Shown here one piece after another: positions 7,639-16,898 of a DNA stretch of 64,000 nt (positions are counted from its first letter, which is position 1; each line of letters starts with the position of its first letter). Below the pieces are notes generated by a model that searched no databases, had not been told where the DNA came from, and was given only the letters and a program-made list of their open reading frames with translations. Origin of the DNA: Paenibacillus lacisoli. Lineage in GTDB: Bacteria; Bacillota; Bacilli; Paenibacillales; Paenibacillaceae. The DNA lies in NCBI RefSeq assembly GCF_030580655.1, contig NZ_JAUQTB010000001.1:186001-250000 (forward strand), given 5' to 3'. The position numbers and the translations under genes were made by a program.

Positions 7639-7938
7639 TTATAATAACAATGTAATTGTCAGCAGGTCGAACAGGACGAGGGGCAAAATCTGATTATAGT
7701 AATACGGATTGTACAATCCGCGTCGGTCATACCCGCCTTGAACCTGAAGATGAACATGACAGCCGTCCATTTGGACCAGCATGCCCTCGTATGTGACACC
7801 ATCAAGCGTCTCTACTCTGACCTTGTGATTCAGGTAAGGATTACAGGAATGTTCGAATTTCTGTTTCAGACCTTTAATCATGTGGACATGAGAAGGTTCT
7901 GCCTGATAAATAATTTGTTGCGATCTTGGTAACTGCAT
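7639..7938 (-). CDS. Hypothetical protein, possible Sm-like or spore-coat type
   Basis: ATG at 7938 follows GGAGGT with proper spacing, giving 99 residues; the frame open to 7959 has no ribosome site. The middle, NHKVRVETLDGVTYEGMLVQ followed by HVHLQ, has the strand pattern of an Sm-like or SH3-like barrel. The C-terminus is rich in Tyr, Asn and Gly (GGYDRRGLYNPYYYNQ) and ends in a hydrophobic stretch, composition often seen in small spore-coat proteins of Bacilli. The coat role is inference. It lies 54 bases after the end of the iron-linked gene upstream. Confidence 0.55.
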   Translation of the reverse strand: MQLPRSQQIIYQAEPSHVHMIKGLKQKFEHSCNPYLNHKVRVETLDGVTYEGMLVQMDGCHVHLQVQGGYDRRGLYNPYYYNQILPLVLFDLLTITLLL

Positions 7939-7992
7939 TGTTGTACCTCCGTCAATCAAGATACCACATTCTATGCATCCGCCCGCCCAAGG

Positions 7993-8712
7993 TCACTGCT
8001 GTATAACAGATTGGTCTGTTCCGTTTGCCGCAGTCCCCTCCTGATTCATATAGAGGCAGCTGCCTGCAGCCAACCTGACATAATCCATGGAAGCTCGGAG
8101 ATGACATTCCTCGGACCTCGTGGATATCTGCCGGCCTTCCAGTAAAGAATGGATATGAATCACTTCAGGCATTTGGCCAAAAGCGTTCCAGCAGAATACA
8201 TTTAGCAAAGAGATTGCCGCTCTTATAACTTCTTCATGATAGCTGATCAGAAACTTATGTATTTCCAGTTGTTCAGCTTTACCGCCATCCGTATGAAGCC
8301 AAGCTGCTTGCACAAGGACCGAAAGGTTCGAGCGGAGTTCGGGAACGTACACATGCTGCTCATCATACAGAAGAAAAGGCCGGGGTAATTCCTGTAAATC
8401 CACAGCGATCCTTGACAGCTGGTCACCGAAAGTCTGCTTCAGTTCCCAATATTGCTGGAGAGAATCAAAACCTTCCAGTCCAGGTGGCCACCACTTCTCA
8501 AGCAGATAAGCTATAGGTATTTCCTGCCGGATTAAGGGTTCCATAGCGAAGAACTCATTAAGGGTATGGCTTACTGCATATTGTGCACGGTGACGCCAAA
8601 GACAGCTGCTTCGTGTCTCCTTCTTAAGACAATCGCCATCTGTCCGCTTCAAAAACGCTTCCAACTGATAATCAAATAACACCGGCACATCCCTCGTCAC
8701 GTTATCATTCAT
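7993..8712 (-). CDS. Hypothetical protein in Fur-controlled flavodoxin operon
   Basis: I set the start at 8712, where ATG follows GGAGGGG; the longer frame to 8829 would overlap the flavodoxin gene out of frame and has no ribosome site. The 239 residues are soluble, helix-rich and contain many Trp, His and Cys residues (ETRSSCLWRHRAQ, VFCWNAFGQ). I recognise no domain. It begins 31 bases after the flavodoxin stop, so it is almost surely in that operon and expected to be made under iron limitation. A role in iron or redox handling is guilt by association only. Confidence 0.65.
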   Translation of the reverse strand: MNDNVTRDVPVLFDYQLEAFLKRTDGDCLKKETRSSCLWRHRAQYAVSHTLNEFFAMEPLIRQEIPIAYLLEKWWPPGLEGFDSLQQYWELKQTFGDQLSRIAVDLQELPRPFLLYDEQHVYVPELRSNLSVLVQAAWLHTDGGKAEQLEIHKFLISYHEEVIRAAISLLNVFCWNAFGQMPEVIHIHSLLEGRQISTRSEECHLRASMDYVRLAAGSCLYMNQEGTAANGTDQSVIQQ

Positions 8713-8743
8713 CCGTATTCCCCTCCTCCAATCGAAAAGTAAA

Positions 8744-9196
8744 TCAATCAACACCTGCCAATAGTTCTGCAGCCCTCCTCCCAAACTGGCGGCACCGTTC
8801 TTTTTCTTCCCCTTCCGGATGAAATTCAATTTTCAGACTTTCCTGAACGATGGAAGCTCCCCTCTCCCTCAGCTTCCGTTCAACCAGATCAACTGCACCG
8901 CAAAACTGGGCGTAGGCCAGATCACCGCTTCCGAATACCGCCGCTTGTATCCCCGTAAGATTCATCCCATCCAGCTCTTCATACAAGTTGATGAATTCGT
9001 CTGGCACTTCGCCATCTCCCCAGGTATATAAGCCCATCAGAACACCGTCATGCTCCAATATTTCTGTAGAGTTCATATCCTTACAGGAGACTAGCTTCAC
9101 TTCACCTGCATTCTCCCCTGCACCTTCAGCAATCAGCTCTGCAATCTCTTCGGTGTTACCGGTCAGGCTGGCATACACGATGAATAGTTTTCCCAT
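8744..9196 (-). CDS. Short-chain flavodoxin
   Basis: This 150-residue protein is a complete flavodoxin. The FMN-phosphate loop is SLTGNTEEIA near the N-terminus, the ring-stacking loops are LYTWGDGEVPDE (about 55-66) and FGSGDLAYAQFCGAVD. It resembles YkuN/YkuP of Bacillus, which replace ferredoxin as an electron carrier when iron is scarce and serve, for example, fatty-acid desaturation and nitric-oxide synthase-type enzymes. A near-perfect Fur box lies between the promoter elements upstream, so iron-dependent repression is expected. It is the first gene of an operon with the 239-residue unknown protein. Confidence 0.93.
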   Translation of the reverse strand: MGKLFIVYASLTGNTEEIAELIAEGAGENAGEVKLVSCKDMNSTEILEHDGVLMGLYTWGDGEVPDEFINLYEELDGMNLTGIQAAVFGSGDLAYAQFCGAVDLVERKLRERGASIVQESLKIEFHPEGEEKERCRQFGRRAAELLAGVD

Positions 9197-9275
9197 CCCG
9201 TCCCCTCACTTTTATAAAATTATGATTCTTTGCTCCGCAAAAGTAATGTCTGTAGTCCTTGCTGAATACAGCTAA

Positions 9276-9305
9276 ATCATAAATGATAATGATTATCATT
9301 GTCAA
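9276..9305 (-). promoter_or_regulatory. Flavodoxin promoter with Fur box in the spacer
   Basis: On the minus strand there is a perfect -35 TTGACA (9305-9300), an 18-base spacer, and -10 TATGAT (9281-9276). The spacer holds the perfect 7-1-7 inverted repeat TGATAATGATTATCA (9284-9298), which matches the Bacillus Fur consensus. Fur with iron bound would cover the whole core promoter. Confidence 0.92.
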
Positions 9306-9324
9306 TAGTATCGATAAAGGGATC

Positions 9325-9353
9325 AAAAAAACCGCTAAACACCCGTTCAGCGG
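9325..9353 (-). terminator. Intrinsic terminator after 9370 gene
   Basis: On the minus strand CCGCTGAAC pairs with GTTTAGCGG (one G-U pair), followed by seven T. It ends the transcript of the 138-residue membrane protein just before the Fur-controlled promoter. Confidence 0.9.
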
Positions 9354-9369
9354 CAAACCCTTCTCCTAT

Positions 9370-9786
9370 TTATACGCGTTCTGCAGCAAGCTTCTGCTCA
9401 TACGTTAACAGCGGTTCAATCTCATAAACCCAGACCCCGTTCTCAGCCACTTTTAATCTAGCCATCCCCTGCCTGCGCAGCTGCTCAAGCGCCTTGGATG
9501 CCTGTTCAATATCCATGGGGATAAGCAATGCCACCTCTGCTGCGGTTAGCAGATAACCCTGTTCCCGGGCAAACTGCAGAATATGTCTCTGCGCATAGAC
9601 AGCTGAATTTTTGCGGTGAAGAATCCAGGCGACATGGCCTCCGACGACAGGAATGAAACCAAAGAAGATCAGACCCATATCAAAATAAATTTGATATTGT
9701 ATCGCTGCAAAAGTATATAATACCAGGACAAACCATCCGAATCCCACGGTCAGCCAGATAATCCATCGCTTGCTCTCTTCCCGCAT
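9370..9786 (-). CDS. Two-TM membrane protein with C-terminal winged-helix-like domain
   Basis: I choose ATG at 9786, preceded by AAAAGGAG at nine bases, over GTG at 9795, which would touch the ribosome site. The 138-residue product starts with charged MREESKR, has two hydrophobic helices at about residues 9-29 and 36-56, then about 75 cytoplasmic residues. The tail (ILQFAREQGYLLTAAEVALL, then KALEQLRRQGMARLKV and a VWVYEIEP strand) has the helix-turn-helix-wing order of a winged-helix fold, similar to small Bacilli membrane proteins of unknown role. DNA binding is not shown. Single-gene transcript. Confidence 0.65.
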   Translation of the reverse strand: MREESKRWIIWLTVGFGWFVLVLYTFAAIQYQIYFDMGLIFFGFIPVVGGHVAWILHRKNSAVYAQRHILQFAREQGYLLTAAEVALLIPMDIEQASKALEQLRRQGMARLKVAENGVWVYEIEPLLTYEQKLAAERV

Positions 9787-9985
9787 GCCCAGCACTCCTT
9801 TTCCTGTTATACTTGCCTCGACCGTTTACCTAATATAAATAATTTACCCGTCGCAAAATATTTATAAACGGAACCGGAAGGTCAGGGGCACCTCCTCCAG
9901 GCGTTAAGCGAGAATGAAACTGGCATGAAAAGGCGGAATTGTTGTACAATAAAATCCAAATGACTGTTGAAGGATGGAGCACAAA

Positions 9986-10849
9986 ATGTATATTGCAGAA
10001 GACTGGAAAGACTATGAAGTAATTGATACTGGAAATGGCGAGAAGCTTGAGCGTTGGGGTGACGTTATTTTGCGTCGTCCGGACCCTCAAATTATTTGGC
10101 CTATTGCCTCCGAAGATGCAGACTGGCGCAACGTGCACGGCCACTATCACCGCAGCTCTTCCGGCGGCGGACAGTGGGACATGAAGAAGCAGCTGCCGGA
10201 ACGCTGGACGATCGGTTACCGCAATCTCAAGTTTCATATCAAACCAACTAACTTTAAACATACAGGATTGTTCCCAGAGCAGGCAGCGAATTGGGGCTGG
10301 ATGATGGACAAAATCTCGAATGCCGGACGCCCAATCTCCGTTCTGAACCTGTTCGCCTACACCGGCGGAGCAACCGTTGCAGCAGCCTCTGCCGGTGCAC
10401 AGGTCGTACATGTTGACGCAGCTAAAGGTATGGTTCAATGGGCCAAAGAAAATGCGCAGCTGTCCGGTCTTGCGGATCGCCCGATCCGCTTTATTACAGA
10501 TGATGTTTTCAAATTTGTTCAGCGTGAACAGCGCCGGGGCAATAAATATGACGCCATTATTATGGACCCGCCTTCTTACGGCCGCGGACCTAATGGTGAG
10601 ACATGGAAGCTCGAATCCAGCTTGTTCCCGTTCCTGGAATCCTGCATGGAAATTCTGTCCGCTCAGCCACTATTTCTGCTGATCAACTCCTACACAACCG
10701 GGATCTCGCCCTCGGTCCTCCGCAACATGCTGACCATGACGATGGAGAAACGCTATGGGGGCACTATTTCTGCAGGAGAAATCGGTCTGCCGATTACTCG
10801 TTCGGGACTGAATCTTCCTTGTGGCATTCTCGGCCGCTGGGAGTCCTGA
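9986..10849 (+). CDS. Class I SAM-dependent methyltransferase, RlmI/RlmK-like
   Basis: The start is placed at 9986, where GGAG lies six bases upstream; ATG at 9974 is too close to its only possible ribosome site. The 287-residue protein has motif I VLNLFAYTGGATVAAA (about 119-134), an acidic motif II region (VVHVDAAKGMV) and the catalytic motif IV DPPSYG (194-199), which is typical of enzymes that methylate the base of rRNA or tRNA. The layout fits the Methyltrans_SAM family (RlmI/RlmK-like), but it lacks a PUA domain. It is followed after three bases by a pseudouridine synthase gene, so the pair is an RNA-modification operon. Confidence 0.9.
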   Translation: MYIAEDWKDYEVIDTGNGEKLERWGDVILRRPDPQIIWPIASEDADWRNVHGHYHRSSSGGGQWDMKKQLPERWTIGYRNLKFHIKPTNFKHTGLFPEQAANWGWMMDKISNAGRPISVLNLFAYTGGATVAAASAGAQVVHVDAAKGMVQWAKENAQLSGLADRPIRFITDDVFKFVQREQRRGNKYDAIIMDPPSYGRGPNGETWKLESSLFPFLESCMEILSAQPLFLLINSYTTGISPSVLRNMLTMTMEKRYGGTISAGEIGLPITRSGLNLPCGILGRWES

Positions 10850-10852
10850 GTT

Positions 10853-11590
10853 ATGGCGCGTTCTGAGCATCATTCCGGAGATACCATTCCGGTACTCTAC
10901 GAAGATAACCATGTGCTCGCGGTCGTTAAACCCGTCAATGTGCCCACTCAAGAGGACGCAACAGGCGACCCCGATCTGCTGACGCTGCTGAAGGCGGATT
11001 TGAAGGACAGGCACCACAAGCCGGGTAATGTGTTTCTTGGACTTGTCCACCGCCTGGACCGGCCTGTAGGTGGTGCGATGATCTTCGCCAAAACCTCCAA
11101 AGGAGCCTCTCGTCTCTCCGAAAGCGTACGCAGCCATGCACTGGAGAAAGAATATGCGGCCGTCATACACGGTCATCCTGCCCGGTCTGAAGGGATGCTG
11201 CGGCATTACCTGCTGAAGGACACACGTACGAACAATGTATCGTCGGTCCCTTCAGGCACAGCAGGCGCCAAGGAGGCAGTGCTGGAATACAGAGTCATCG
11301 CACAAAGTGACAAACACAGCCTGGTTCACGTTAAACTGCATACCGGTAGATCCCATCAGATCAGGGTACAAATGAAAGAAATCGGCTGTCCTCTTTACGG
11401 GGACCAAAAATACGGCACTTCCCTGAATAAACCCGGGCAGCAGCTGGCACTCTGGTCAATGATCGCCGGCGCGCCTCACCCGACAATGCGGGAGCCCATG
11501 CGCTTCATTTCCCTTCCTCCCCGCCAGTACCCTTGGGACCAGTGGGAGACGGAGATCTACGAGAGAGCCGCTTCCTCCTCCCGACCATGA
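10853..11590 (+). CDS. RluA-family pseudouridine synthase
   Basis: This 245-residue protein has the RluA-type catalytic motif GLVHRLDRPVGG (about residues 63-74) with the catalytic Asp69, and the later motifs AVIHGHP and LHTGRSHQIRVQM. It lacks an N-terminal S4 domain, so it belongs to the short YjbO/TruC-like type. Such enzymes isomerise uridine in rRNA or tRNA; the target site is unknown. Its ATG lies three bases after the stop of the methyltransferase gene, indicating cotranscription. A strong terminator follows. Confidence 0.93.
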   Translation: MARSEHHSGDTIPVLYEDNHVLAVVKPVNVPTQEDATGDPDLLTLLKADLKDRHHKPGNVFLGLVHRLDRPVGGAMIFAKTSKGASRLSESVRSHALEKEYAAVIHGHPARSEGMLRHYLLKDTRTNNVSSVPSGTAGAKEAVLEYRVIAQSDKHSLVHVKLHTGRSHQIRVQMKEIGCPLYGDQKYGTSLNKPGQQLALWSMIAGAPHPTMREPMRFISLPPRQYPWDQWETEIYERAASSSRP

Positions 11591-11614
11591 GCCTGATAAC
11601 AAACCGGACAGTCA

Positions 11615-11644
11615 AAAGCCCCTCAACCATGGTTGAGGGGCTTT
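11615..11644. terminator. Bidirectional terminator between convergent operons
   Basis: AAAGCCCCTCAACC pairs perfectly with GGTTGAGGGGCTTT across a 2-base loop. The A and T tails let it stop both the pseudouridine synthase transcript and the MarR-MFS transcript. Confidence 0.9.
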
Positions 11645-11660
11645 GTTGTATAGACAGCGG

Positions 11661-13157
11661 TTAAGCTGTTGTCTCTACTGTTTTCTTCACTTCGCTGTGT
11701 TCCATAATATTGTTCTCTGCATGTGGTTTGGTTCTCTTGATGAAGAAGGCCAGGACCAATGCCGCGGCTGCGAAACCAGTAGCAACGATAAACGCATAGT
11801 TGATGCCATAAATCGTTGAGTCAACCTGAATTTGCGCCATTGCCGCTTTATCAGGTGCAGCTTGCAGACCGGCTGCCAGCTCCTGTCCGTGACTTTTGGC
11901 TTTGTTCGTCATAATCGTAACAAGCAGGGCTGTACCGATCGAACCGCCAATTGTACGCAGTGTGTTGGACATCGCCGTACCATGCGCATTCAAGCGCTGA
12001 GGCAGCTGATTCAGACCTGCAGTCTGGATCGGCATCATCAGCATGGACATCCCGAACATACGGGCTGTATAGATAATCATCAGCTTCGTATATGTGATAT
12101 CTACAGTCAGGTTAGCGAACTCCCAGCTTGTAATTACGGTAATAATCAGTCCAATTACAGCCAGCCAGCGGGCACCGACACGGTCAAAGATTGCACCTGT
12201 AATCGGCGACATCACACCCATGAGCAGGGCTCCTGGAAGCATAAGCAAACCAGATTCAACAGGTGTAAAGCCACGGATTTGCTGCAGGAAAATCGGCAGC
12301 AAAATCATACCTGCATACATTGCCATCGTAATCAAGACGTTGATCACTGTCGTTAAGCTGTACATATTATATTTGAAAATCCGGAACTCGAGCATCGGAT
12401 TCTCGACCTTCATCTGGCGCAGAATAAATACAATTACCGCAAGCGCTCCTATAATCAAGCAGCTGATAACGGTAGCACTTCCCCAGCCGTCAGTACCTGC
12501 ATCACTGAAGCCGTAAAGCAAACCGCCAAAACCAATCGTTGACAACACAACTGCCAGGAAGTCCAGTTTTGGTTTGGATGTTTCGGTAACATTCTTCACG
12601 AAGAAGATACCGATCAGCATAGACAGAACTGCAAACGGAAGAATCATCCAGAAAAGCACATGCCAGTTATAGTTCTCAATTATCCAACCGGAAAGTGTTG
12701 GACCGACAGCCGGTGCGAAGATCATCGCAATCCCCATCGTCCCCATCGCCTGTCCCCGTTTCTCAATTGGGAAGATATTCAGGAAGACAACGGTCATCAG
12801 AGGCATCAGGATCCCTGCGCCCATGGCCTGAACGACACGGCCTGTCATCAGCAGTGAAAAATTCGGACTGATCGCACACAGGAACGTACCTATAGAAAAT
12901 AAGGCCATAGAAGTTATAAACAGTTGACGTGTTGTAAAACGTGCAATCAGAAATGCAGTTACCGGGATCAGGACCCCATTCACGAGCATAAAGCCGGTCG
13001 TCAGCCATTGAGCTGTGCTGGCTTCAATGCCTAGAGTCTCCATCATTTTGGGCAATGCGACGTTCATCAGTGTCTGGTTGAGGAACGCGACAACCGCACC
13101 AATCATAAGTGCAGCAATGATAGGCCCTTTTTTAATATGTTGCAGCGAAGAATTCAT
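11661..13157 (-). CDS. DHA2-type MFS multidrug efflux transporter
   Basis: This 498-residue protein has about 14 hydrophobic segments, the layout of the drug:H+ antiporter-2 (EmrB/QacA) family. Antiporter motif C is visible as FAPAVGPTLSGW (about residues 145-156) and a motif A-like DRVGARW lies in a cytoplasmic loop of the second half. It would export toxic organic compounds using the proton gradient. Its ATG overlaps the TGA of the upstream MarR gene (ATGA), so the two are translationally coupled and the MarR protein is its probable repressor. Substrate unknown. Confidence 0.93.
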   Translation of the reverse strand: MNSSLQHIKKGPIIAALMIGAVVAFLNQTLMNVALPKMMETLGIEASTAQWLTTGFMLVNGVLIPVTAFLIARFTTRQLFITSMALFSIGTFLCAISPNFSLLMTGRVVQAMGAGILMPLMTVVFLNIFPIEKRGQAMGTMGIAMIFAPAVGPTLSGWIIENYNWHVLFWMILPFAVLSMLIGIFFVKNVTETSKPKLDFLAVVLSTIGFGGLLYGFSDAGTDGWGSATVISCLIIGALAVIVFILRQMKVENPMLEFRIFKYNMYSLTTVINVLITMAMYAGMILLPIFLQQIRGFTPVESGLLMLPGALLMGVMSPITGAIFDRVGARWLAVIGLIITVITSWEFANLTVDITYTKLMIIYTARMFGMSMLMMPIQTAGLNQLPQRLNAHGTAMSNTLRTIGGSIGTALLVTIMTNKAKSHGQELAAGLQAAPDKAAMAQIQVDSTIYGINYAFIVATGFAAAALVLAFFIKRTKPHAENNIMEHSEVKKTVETTA

Positions 13158-13609
13158 TCTGTGTTCATCCCTTTTCCTTCTAGCTTTTCGATCATTCGTT
13201 GGTGAATGCTTAATACAAAATCCATATCCTTCTTAGGAATATCCAAGATAGGAGACACTCTGTTCATCCAAAGTGAATTGGTATACTCGCGGATCTCCTC
13301 TCCTTTCTCCGTCATTCGCAGTGTCAGCACACGGCGATCGCTCTCCAGTCTCTCCCGGCTTACATAACCTGCCTTCACAAGCCGGTCTACAACCCCGCTC
13401 ATGGAGCTGCTTCCCATAAAGCAGGCATCCGCTAACTCAGCCAGCCCGATATTCGGGCGGCTCTTCAGGACATTGAGCACCATAAATTGAATGGAGGTAA
13501 GTCCTGATTCGCTCTCCGAGGTCTCATTCCAGAACACCCGGTATAACGATTGGCTTACCTGCCTGAACGACTGAATCACCTGCATCAGTTCTTGTTGTTG
13601 ATGGTCCAA
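13154..13609 (-). CDS. MarR-family regulator of the adjacent efflux gene
   Basis: This 151-residue protein has the MarR winged-helix layout: helices, a recognition helix region GLAELADACFMGSSSMSGVV, the wing DRLVKAGYVSRERLESDRRV, and a C-terminal dimerisation helix. MarR proteins usually repress their own operon and release DNA on binding a small molecule. It precedes and overlaps the MFS gene by four bases, and an operator-like inverted repeat lies between the promoter and its start. An alternative role as activator cannot be excluded. Confidence 0.92.
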   Translation of the reverse strand: MDHQQQELMQVIQSFRQVSQSLYRVFWNETSESESGLTSIQFMVLNVLKSRPNIGLAELADACFMGSSSMSGVVDRLVKAGYVSRERLESDRRVLTLRMTEKGEEIREYTNSLWMNRVSPILDIPKKDMDFVLSIHQRMIEKLEGKGMNTE

Positions 13610-13636
13610 AACACACCATCCTTTAGTTTAATAGTA

Positions 13637-13703
13637 TAATCATTCGTAAGCGAAATATTATGATTACAATAAAGAATTTTACCATACTTTATGAAATTGT
13701 CAA
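13637..13703 (-). promoter_or_regulatory. MarR-MFS promoter and likely operator
   Basis: On the minus strand -35 TTGACA (13703-13698) is followed by a 16-base spacer and -10 TAAAAT (13681-13676). Just downstream, at the expected start of transcription, TAATCAT and ATGATTA form an inverted repeat (13637-13666, 16-base spacer) enclosing a TTCG/CGAA inner repeat. Position and symmetry fit a MarR operator that blocks transcription of its own operon. Confidence 0.75.
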
Positions 13704-13797
13704 TCGGTTTCAAAAGTTTTCACATCTGCCATCTGATGTGACATATGGCCGCTGCATCTCTGCATGAGCCTCTGCCGCATCCATTATGAATCCATGC

Positions 13798-14202
13798 TCA
13801 GCTAGTAATTTTATTGAGCAGGAAGACGAGCAAATTCTGATTATGCTGTGAGATCCGGTCTAACACATCGGACATGAAACTGTTGCGAATCTGAACGCCT
13901 CGCTTGGCTTCTTCTTTTCCCCGCTCCGTCAGGTAGATCCATATCATTCTGCGGTCATCCAGATGCCGTACCCGTGAAATCAGCCCATTCTTCTCCATCC
14001 GATCAAGCAGCATGGTTACAGCCGCTGGGGTCGTCTCCAAAATCGGAATCAGCTGTGAAGGCTTCATGCGGCCCGCCTCATAGAGAACTTCCAATACAAC
14101 CAATTGGGACTCGGTCAAGCCGGGAGCGAGATGCTCCTCCATGTACGTTTTATAATCCTTGGTCAGCTTGGACCATAATTTCGCGAATTCAATGGTTTGC
14201 AT
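13798..14202 (-). CDS. Second MarR-family regulator
   Basis: Three in-frame starts compete; ATG at 14202 (MQTIEFAKLW) is best spaced from AAGGAG, giving 134 residues. The winged-helix core is visible as KPSQLIPILETTPAAVTMLL, then DRMEKNGLISRVRHLDDRR as the wing, and a long C-terminal dimerisation helix. It is encoded alone, upstream of nothing on its strand except a gap of about 190 bases to the first MarR gene. Its target is unknown, but a perfect palindrome 52 bases upstream of the start suggests autoregulation. Confidence 0.88.
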   Translation of the reverse strand: MQTIEFAKLWSKLTKDYKTYMEEHLAPGLTESQLVVLEVLYEAGRMKPSQLIPILETTPAAVTMLLDRMEKNGLISRVRHLDDRRMIWIYLTERGKEEAKRGVQIRNSFMSDVLDRISQHNQNLLVFLLNKITS

Positions 14203-14253
14203 ATTCATCTCTCCTTCGGATTCGTTGTTTCGGGAACGCACAGCAAGGGATGA

Positions 14254-14266
14254 TTAACCTGGTTAA
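14254..14266. promoter_or_regulatory. Palindromic operator-like site before second marR
   Basis: TTAACC and GGTTAA form a perfect 6-1-6 palindrome, with a further GGTTAA half-site about 12 bases away (14278-14283). The halves resemble the TTAAC/GTTAA halves of the AdcR/ZitR zinc operators, though the spacing is one base longer. It is the most likely binding site of the MarR protein encoded next to it. Confidence 0.6.
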
Positions 14267-14394
14267 AATTTACGTAGGTTAAAGGTTCGTTGCTTCCTTG
14301 AGGATTCCTGCCCTTCGACATAAGCTCTTATGAAAAGGGGAAGGAAGCCCTAATCTAAAGGAAATATTACATGAATTCTTCGACAGCAGCGAGC

Positions 14395-14438
14395 AAAAAA
14401 GGCGTTTCTTCTGCTGCACGCAAGAAGAAACGCCTTTT
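14395..14438 (-). terminator. Intrinsic terminator after parC
   Basis: On the minus strand a perfect 12-bp stem (AGAAGAAACGCC arms read GGCGTTTCTTCT on +) with a 10-base loop is followed by six T. It ends the parE-parC transcript. Confidence 0.92.
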
Positions 14439-14462
14439 ATGTCATTGATGCGGTTTGATCTG

Positions 14463-16898
14463 TTAAAACTGACGAATCAAGTAAGTAATCTCATCTTTTT
14501 TGTCGATGGATACCAGATTTTTACCTATATCTTTACGCTCCTGAATAGGAGCTTTCAGAGTGCTGAATACATGGATGTGCCCTTCGCGGGTTACGGCTTC
14601 GACACTTTGTTCTTCTTTGCAGTAGAATGCGCCAATCAGGCGCGTGCCATTGGAACGGACCCGTTTGCCTTCCTTAAATTCAAAGGTCAACATACCTTTA
14701 CCGCCCCGGCCCTGAATCGGATAATCCAGCAGCAGGGTGCGCTTCGCGTAGCCAAGTTCACTCATGACCAGTACTTCCCCTTCGTCCTGACCAGGGTACA
14801 GGGCTGCGATTACCTCATCGCCATCCCCTAACTGTATACCTTTCACGCCGCCGGATACCCGTCCCATCGGGCTCACTTCCTCTTCCTTGAAGCGAATGCT
14901 CATGCCCTGACTGGTCAGCAGCATCAGCTCCTCCTTGCCGCTGCTCAAGGAGACGTCCAGCACTTCGTCCCCGGCACCAAGCTTGCAGGCAGCTACTGCA
15001 CCGGAACGTTTGGTCGAGTATTCTTTTAACAGGGTACGCTTGACCTGACCTTTCTTCGTAACAAACACCAGGCTGCTCTCAAAGTCATCAAAGCCTTTGA
15101 CCGGTACCACGCTGACAATCCGATCTTCCTTAGCCAGCGGAATCACATTAACAATCGGTGTACCGGGGTCCTTCCACTTGAATTCCGGTATTTGATGAAC
15201 CGGCAGCAGGAAGTACTGCCCGCGCTGCGTAAAGACAAGCAGATTCTCAAGTGTATTCACATCCAGCAGGCGGTTGATGTGATCGCCTTCCTTCGTTCCT
15301 GACGCGCTGCGTTCGCCTCCCGAGCGGGTGAAGGACAGCATGCCTGTCCGCTTGATGTAACCATCTTGGGACAGCGTCACCAGGACATCTTCGCTGTTAA
15401 CGAGCACTTCCAGGTTTACTTTCAGCTCTTCTACTTCACCCTGGATCTGAGAATGGCGATCTACGCCATACTTTTCACGGATGTCCATCAGTTCCTTGCG
15501 GATGACACCGATCAGCTTCCGATCGCTGTTGAGAATGGCCTGAAGTTGGGCAACCTTCTTCTGAATATCGGCCAATTCCTTCTCTAGCGAGGTGATCTCC
15601 AGATTGGTCAGACGATACAGCTGCAAGGTCAGGATGGAATCGGCCTGCCGTTCACTGAATCCAAACATCCACTGTAGATTGTTCTGCGCGTCCTGACGGT
15701 TCTTCGATGCCTTGATAGCAGCAATAACCTCATCCAGAATATTTAGCGCCTTCACCAGGCCCTCAAGTACGTGTGCACGATCTTCCGCTTTCTCCAGCTC
15801 AAACTTCGTCCGGTTGGTCACAATCTCCCGCTGGTGGGCGATATAGGCTTCCAGAATCGGCTTGAGACCCAGCTGATGAGGTGCTTTGTTCACAATAGCT
15901 ACCATGTTGAAGTTGTAGTTGACCTGAAGATCGGTCTTCTTCAGCAGGAAAGCCAGGATACCTGTAGCATCAGCGTCTTTCTTCAATTCGACAACGATCC
16001 GCAGCCCATCCCGTCCGCTCTCGTCCCGAACTTCCGCAATGCCCTCTACCTTTTTCTCGAGGCGGATATTCTCCATCGCTGTAACGAGACGGGATTTCAC
16101 AACCTGAAACGGAATTTCGGTGATCACGATCTGCTGCTTGCCGCCGCGGAGCTGCTCAATCTCCGTCTTGGAGCGGATATAGATCCGGCCCTTGCCTGTA
16201 CGGTACGCATCCAGAATGCCTTCACCGCCCATGATGGTACCGCCTGTCGGAAAATCAGGTCCTTTGATAAAGGTCATAATCTCTTCGAGTTCAATCTCCG
16301 GCTTTTCCATCACCGCGATACAGGCATCAATCACTTCCCGCAGGTTGTGGGGTGGAATCTCTGTTGCAAAACCGGAGGAAATACCGCTAACACCGTTCAC
16401 CAGCAGGTTCGGGTAACGGGAAGGAAGAACGACCGGTTCTTTGGCCGTGTTATCAAAATTATCTTTGAACAAAACAGTACGCTTCTCAATATCGCGCAGC
16501 AGCTCCATAGCGATCGGAGACAACCGTGCTTCTGTATATCGCATCGCCGCGGCCGGATCATCGTCCTGCGAGCCCCAATTGCCATGTCCATCAATGAGAA
16601 CATGCCCCATTTTCCAAGGCTGTGCCATACGCACCATACCTTCATAAATCGAAGAATCACCGTGCGGATGATAGTTACCCATGACATCACCGACCGTTTT
16701 GGCCGATTTGCGGTATGGTTTATCCGGTGTGTTGCCTGAATCGTACATGGCGTACAGAATCCGGCGCTGCACCGGCTTTAGACCGTCCCGTACATCCGGG
16801 ATTGCGCGGTCCTGAATAATATATTTGGAGTATCTGCCGAAGCGGTCACCAACAACCTCTTCAAGAAAAGCAGGTAAAAACTGTTCGGATAGACTCAT
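14463..16898 (-). CDS. parC: DNA topoisomerase IV subunit A
   Basis: This 811-residue protein is a complete type IIA topoisomerase cutting subunit. The active-site tyrosine is Tyr121 in [11 protein letters not shown]. The quinolone-determining segment [12 protein letters not shown] keeps the wild-type serine (Ser82) and glutamate (Glu86), so no resistance change is seen there. The C-terminal half is the six-bladed DNA-wrapping domain with repeated strands such as [11 protein letters not shown] and [11 protein letters not shown]. With ParE it decatenates daughter chromosomes using ATP. It lies downstream of parE, and the 170 bases between contain a hairpin that may reduce read-through; a separate promoter is possible. 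Sequence is typical of the Bacilli ParC, not GyrA. Confidence 0.96.
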   Translation of the reverse strand: MSLSEQFLPAFLEEVVGDRFGRYSKYIIQDRAIPDVRDGLKPVQRRILYAMYDSGNTPDKPYRKSAKTVGDVMGNYHPHGDSSIYEGMVRMAQPWKMGHVLIDGHGNWGSQDDDPAAAMRYTEARLSPIAMELLRDIEKRTVLFKDNFDNTAKEPVVLPSRYPNLLVNGVSGISSGFATEIPPHNLREVIDACIAVMEKPEIELEEIMTFIKGPDFPTGGTIMGGEGILDAYRTGKGRIYIRSKTEIEQLRGGKQQIVITEIPFQVVKSRLVTAMENIRLEKKVEGIAEVRDESGRDGLRIVVELKKDADATGILAFLLKKTDLQVNYNFNMVAIVNKAPHQLGLKPILEAYIAHQREIVTNRTKFELEKAEDRAHVLEGLVKALNILDEVIAAIKASKNRQDAQNNLQWMFGFSERQADSILTLQLYRLTNLEITSLEKELADIQKKVAQLQAILNSDRKLIGVIRKELMDIREKYGVDRHSQIQGEVEELKVNLEVLVNSEDVLVTLSQDGYIKRTGMLSFTRSGGERSASGTKEGDHINRLLDVNTLENLLVFTQRGQYFLLPVHQIPEFKWKDPGTPIVNVIPLAKEDRIVSVVPVKGFDDFESSLVFVTKKGQVKRTLLKEYSTKRSGAVAACKLGAGDEVLDVSLSSGKEELMLLTSQGMSIRFKEEEVSPMGRVSGGVKGIQLGDGDEVIAALYPGQDEGEVLVMSELGYAKRTLLLDYPIQGRGGKGMLTFEFKEGKRVRSNGTRLIGAFYCKEEQSVEAVTREGHIHVFSTLKAPIQERKDIGKNLVSIDKKDEITYLIRQF

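Noticed and set aside
15771..16739. Open + strand frame of 322 codons opposite parC
   Set aside because: Shadow of the conserved parC frame, with biased composition and no ribosome site.
16192..16898. Quinolone-resistance change in parC
   Set aside because: The [12 protein letters not shown] segment keeps the wild-type Ser and Glu.
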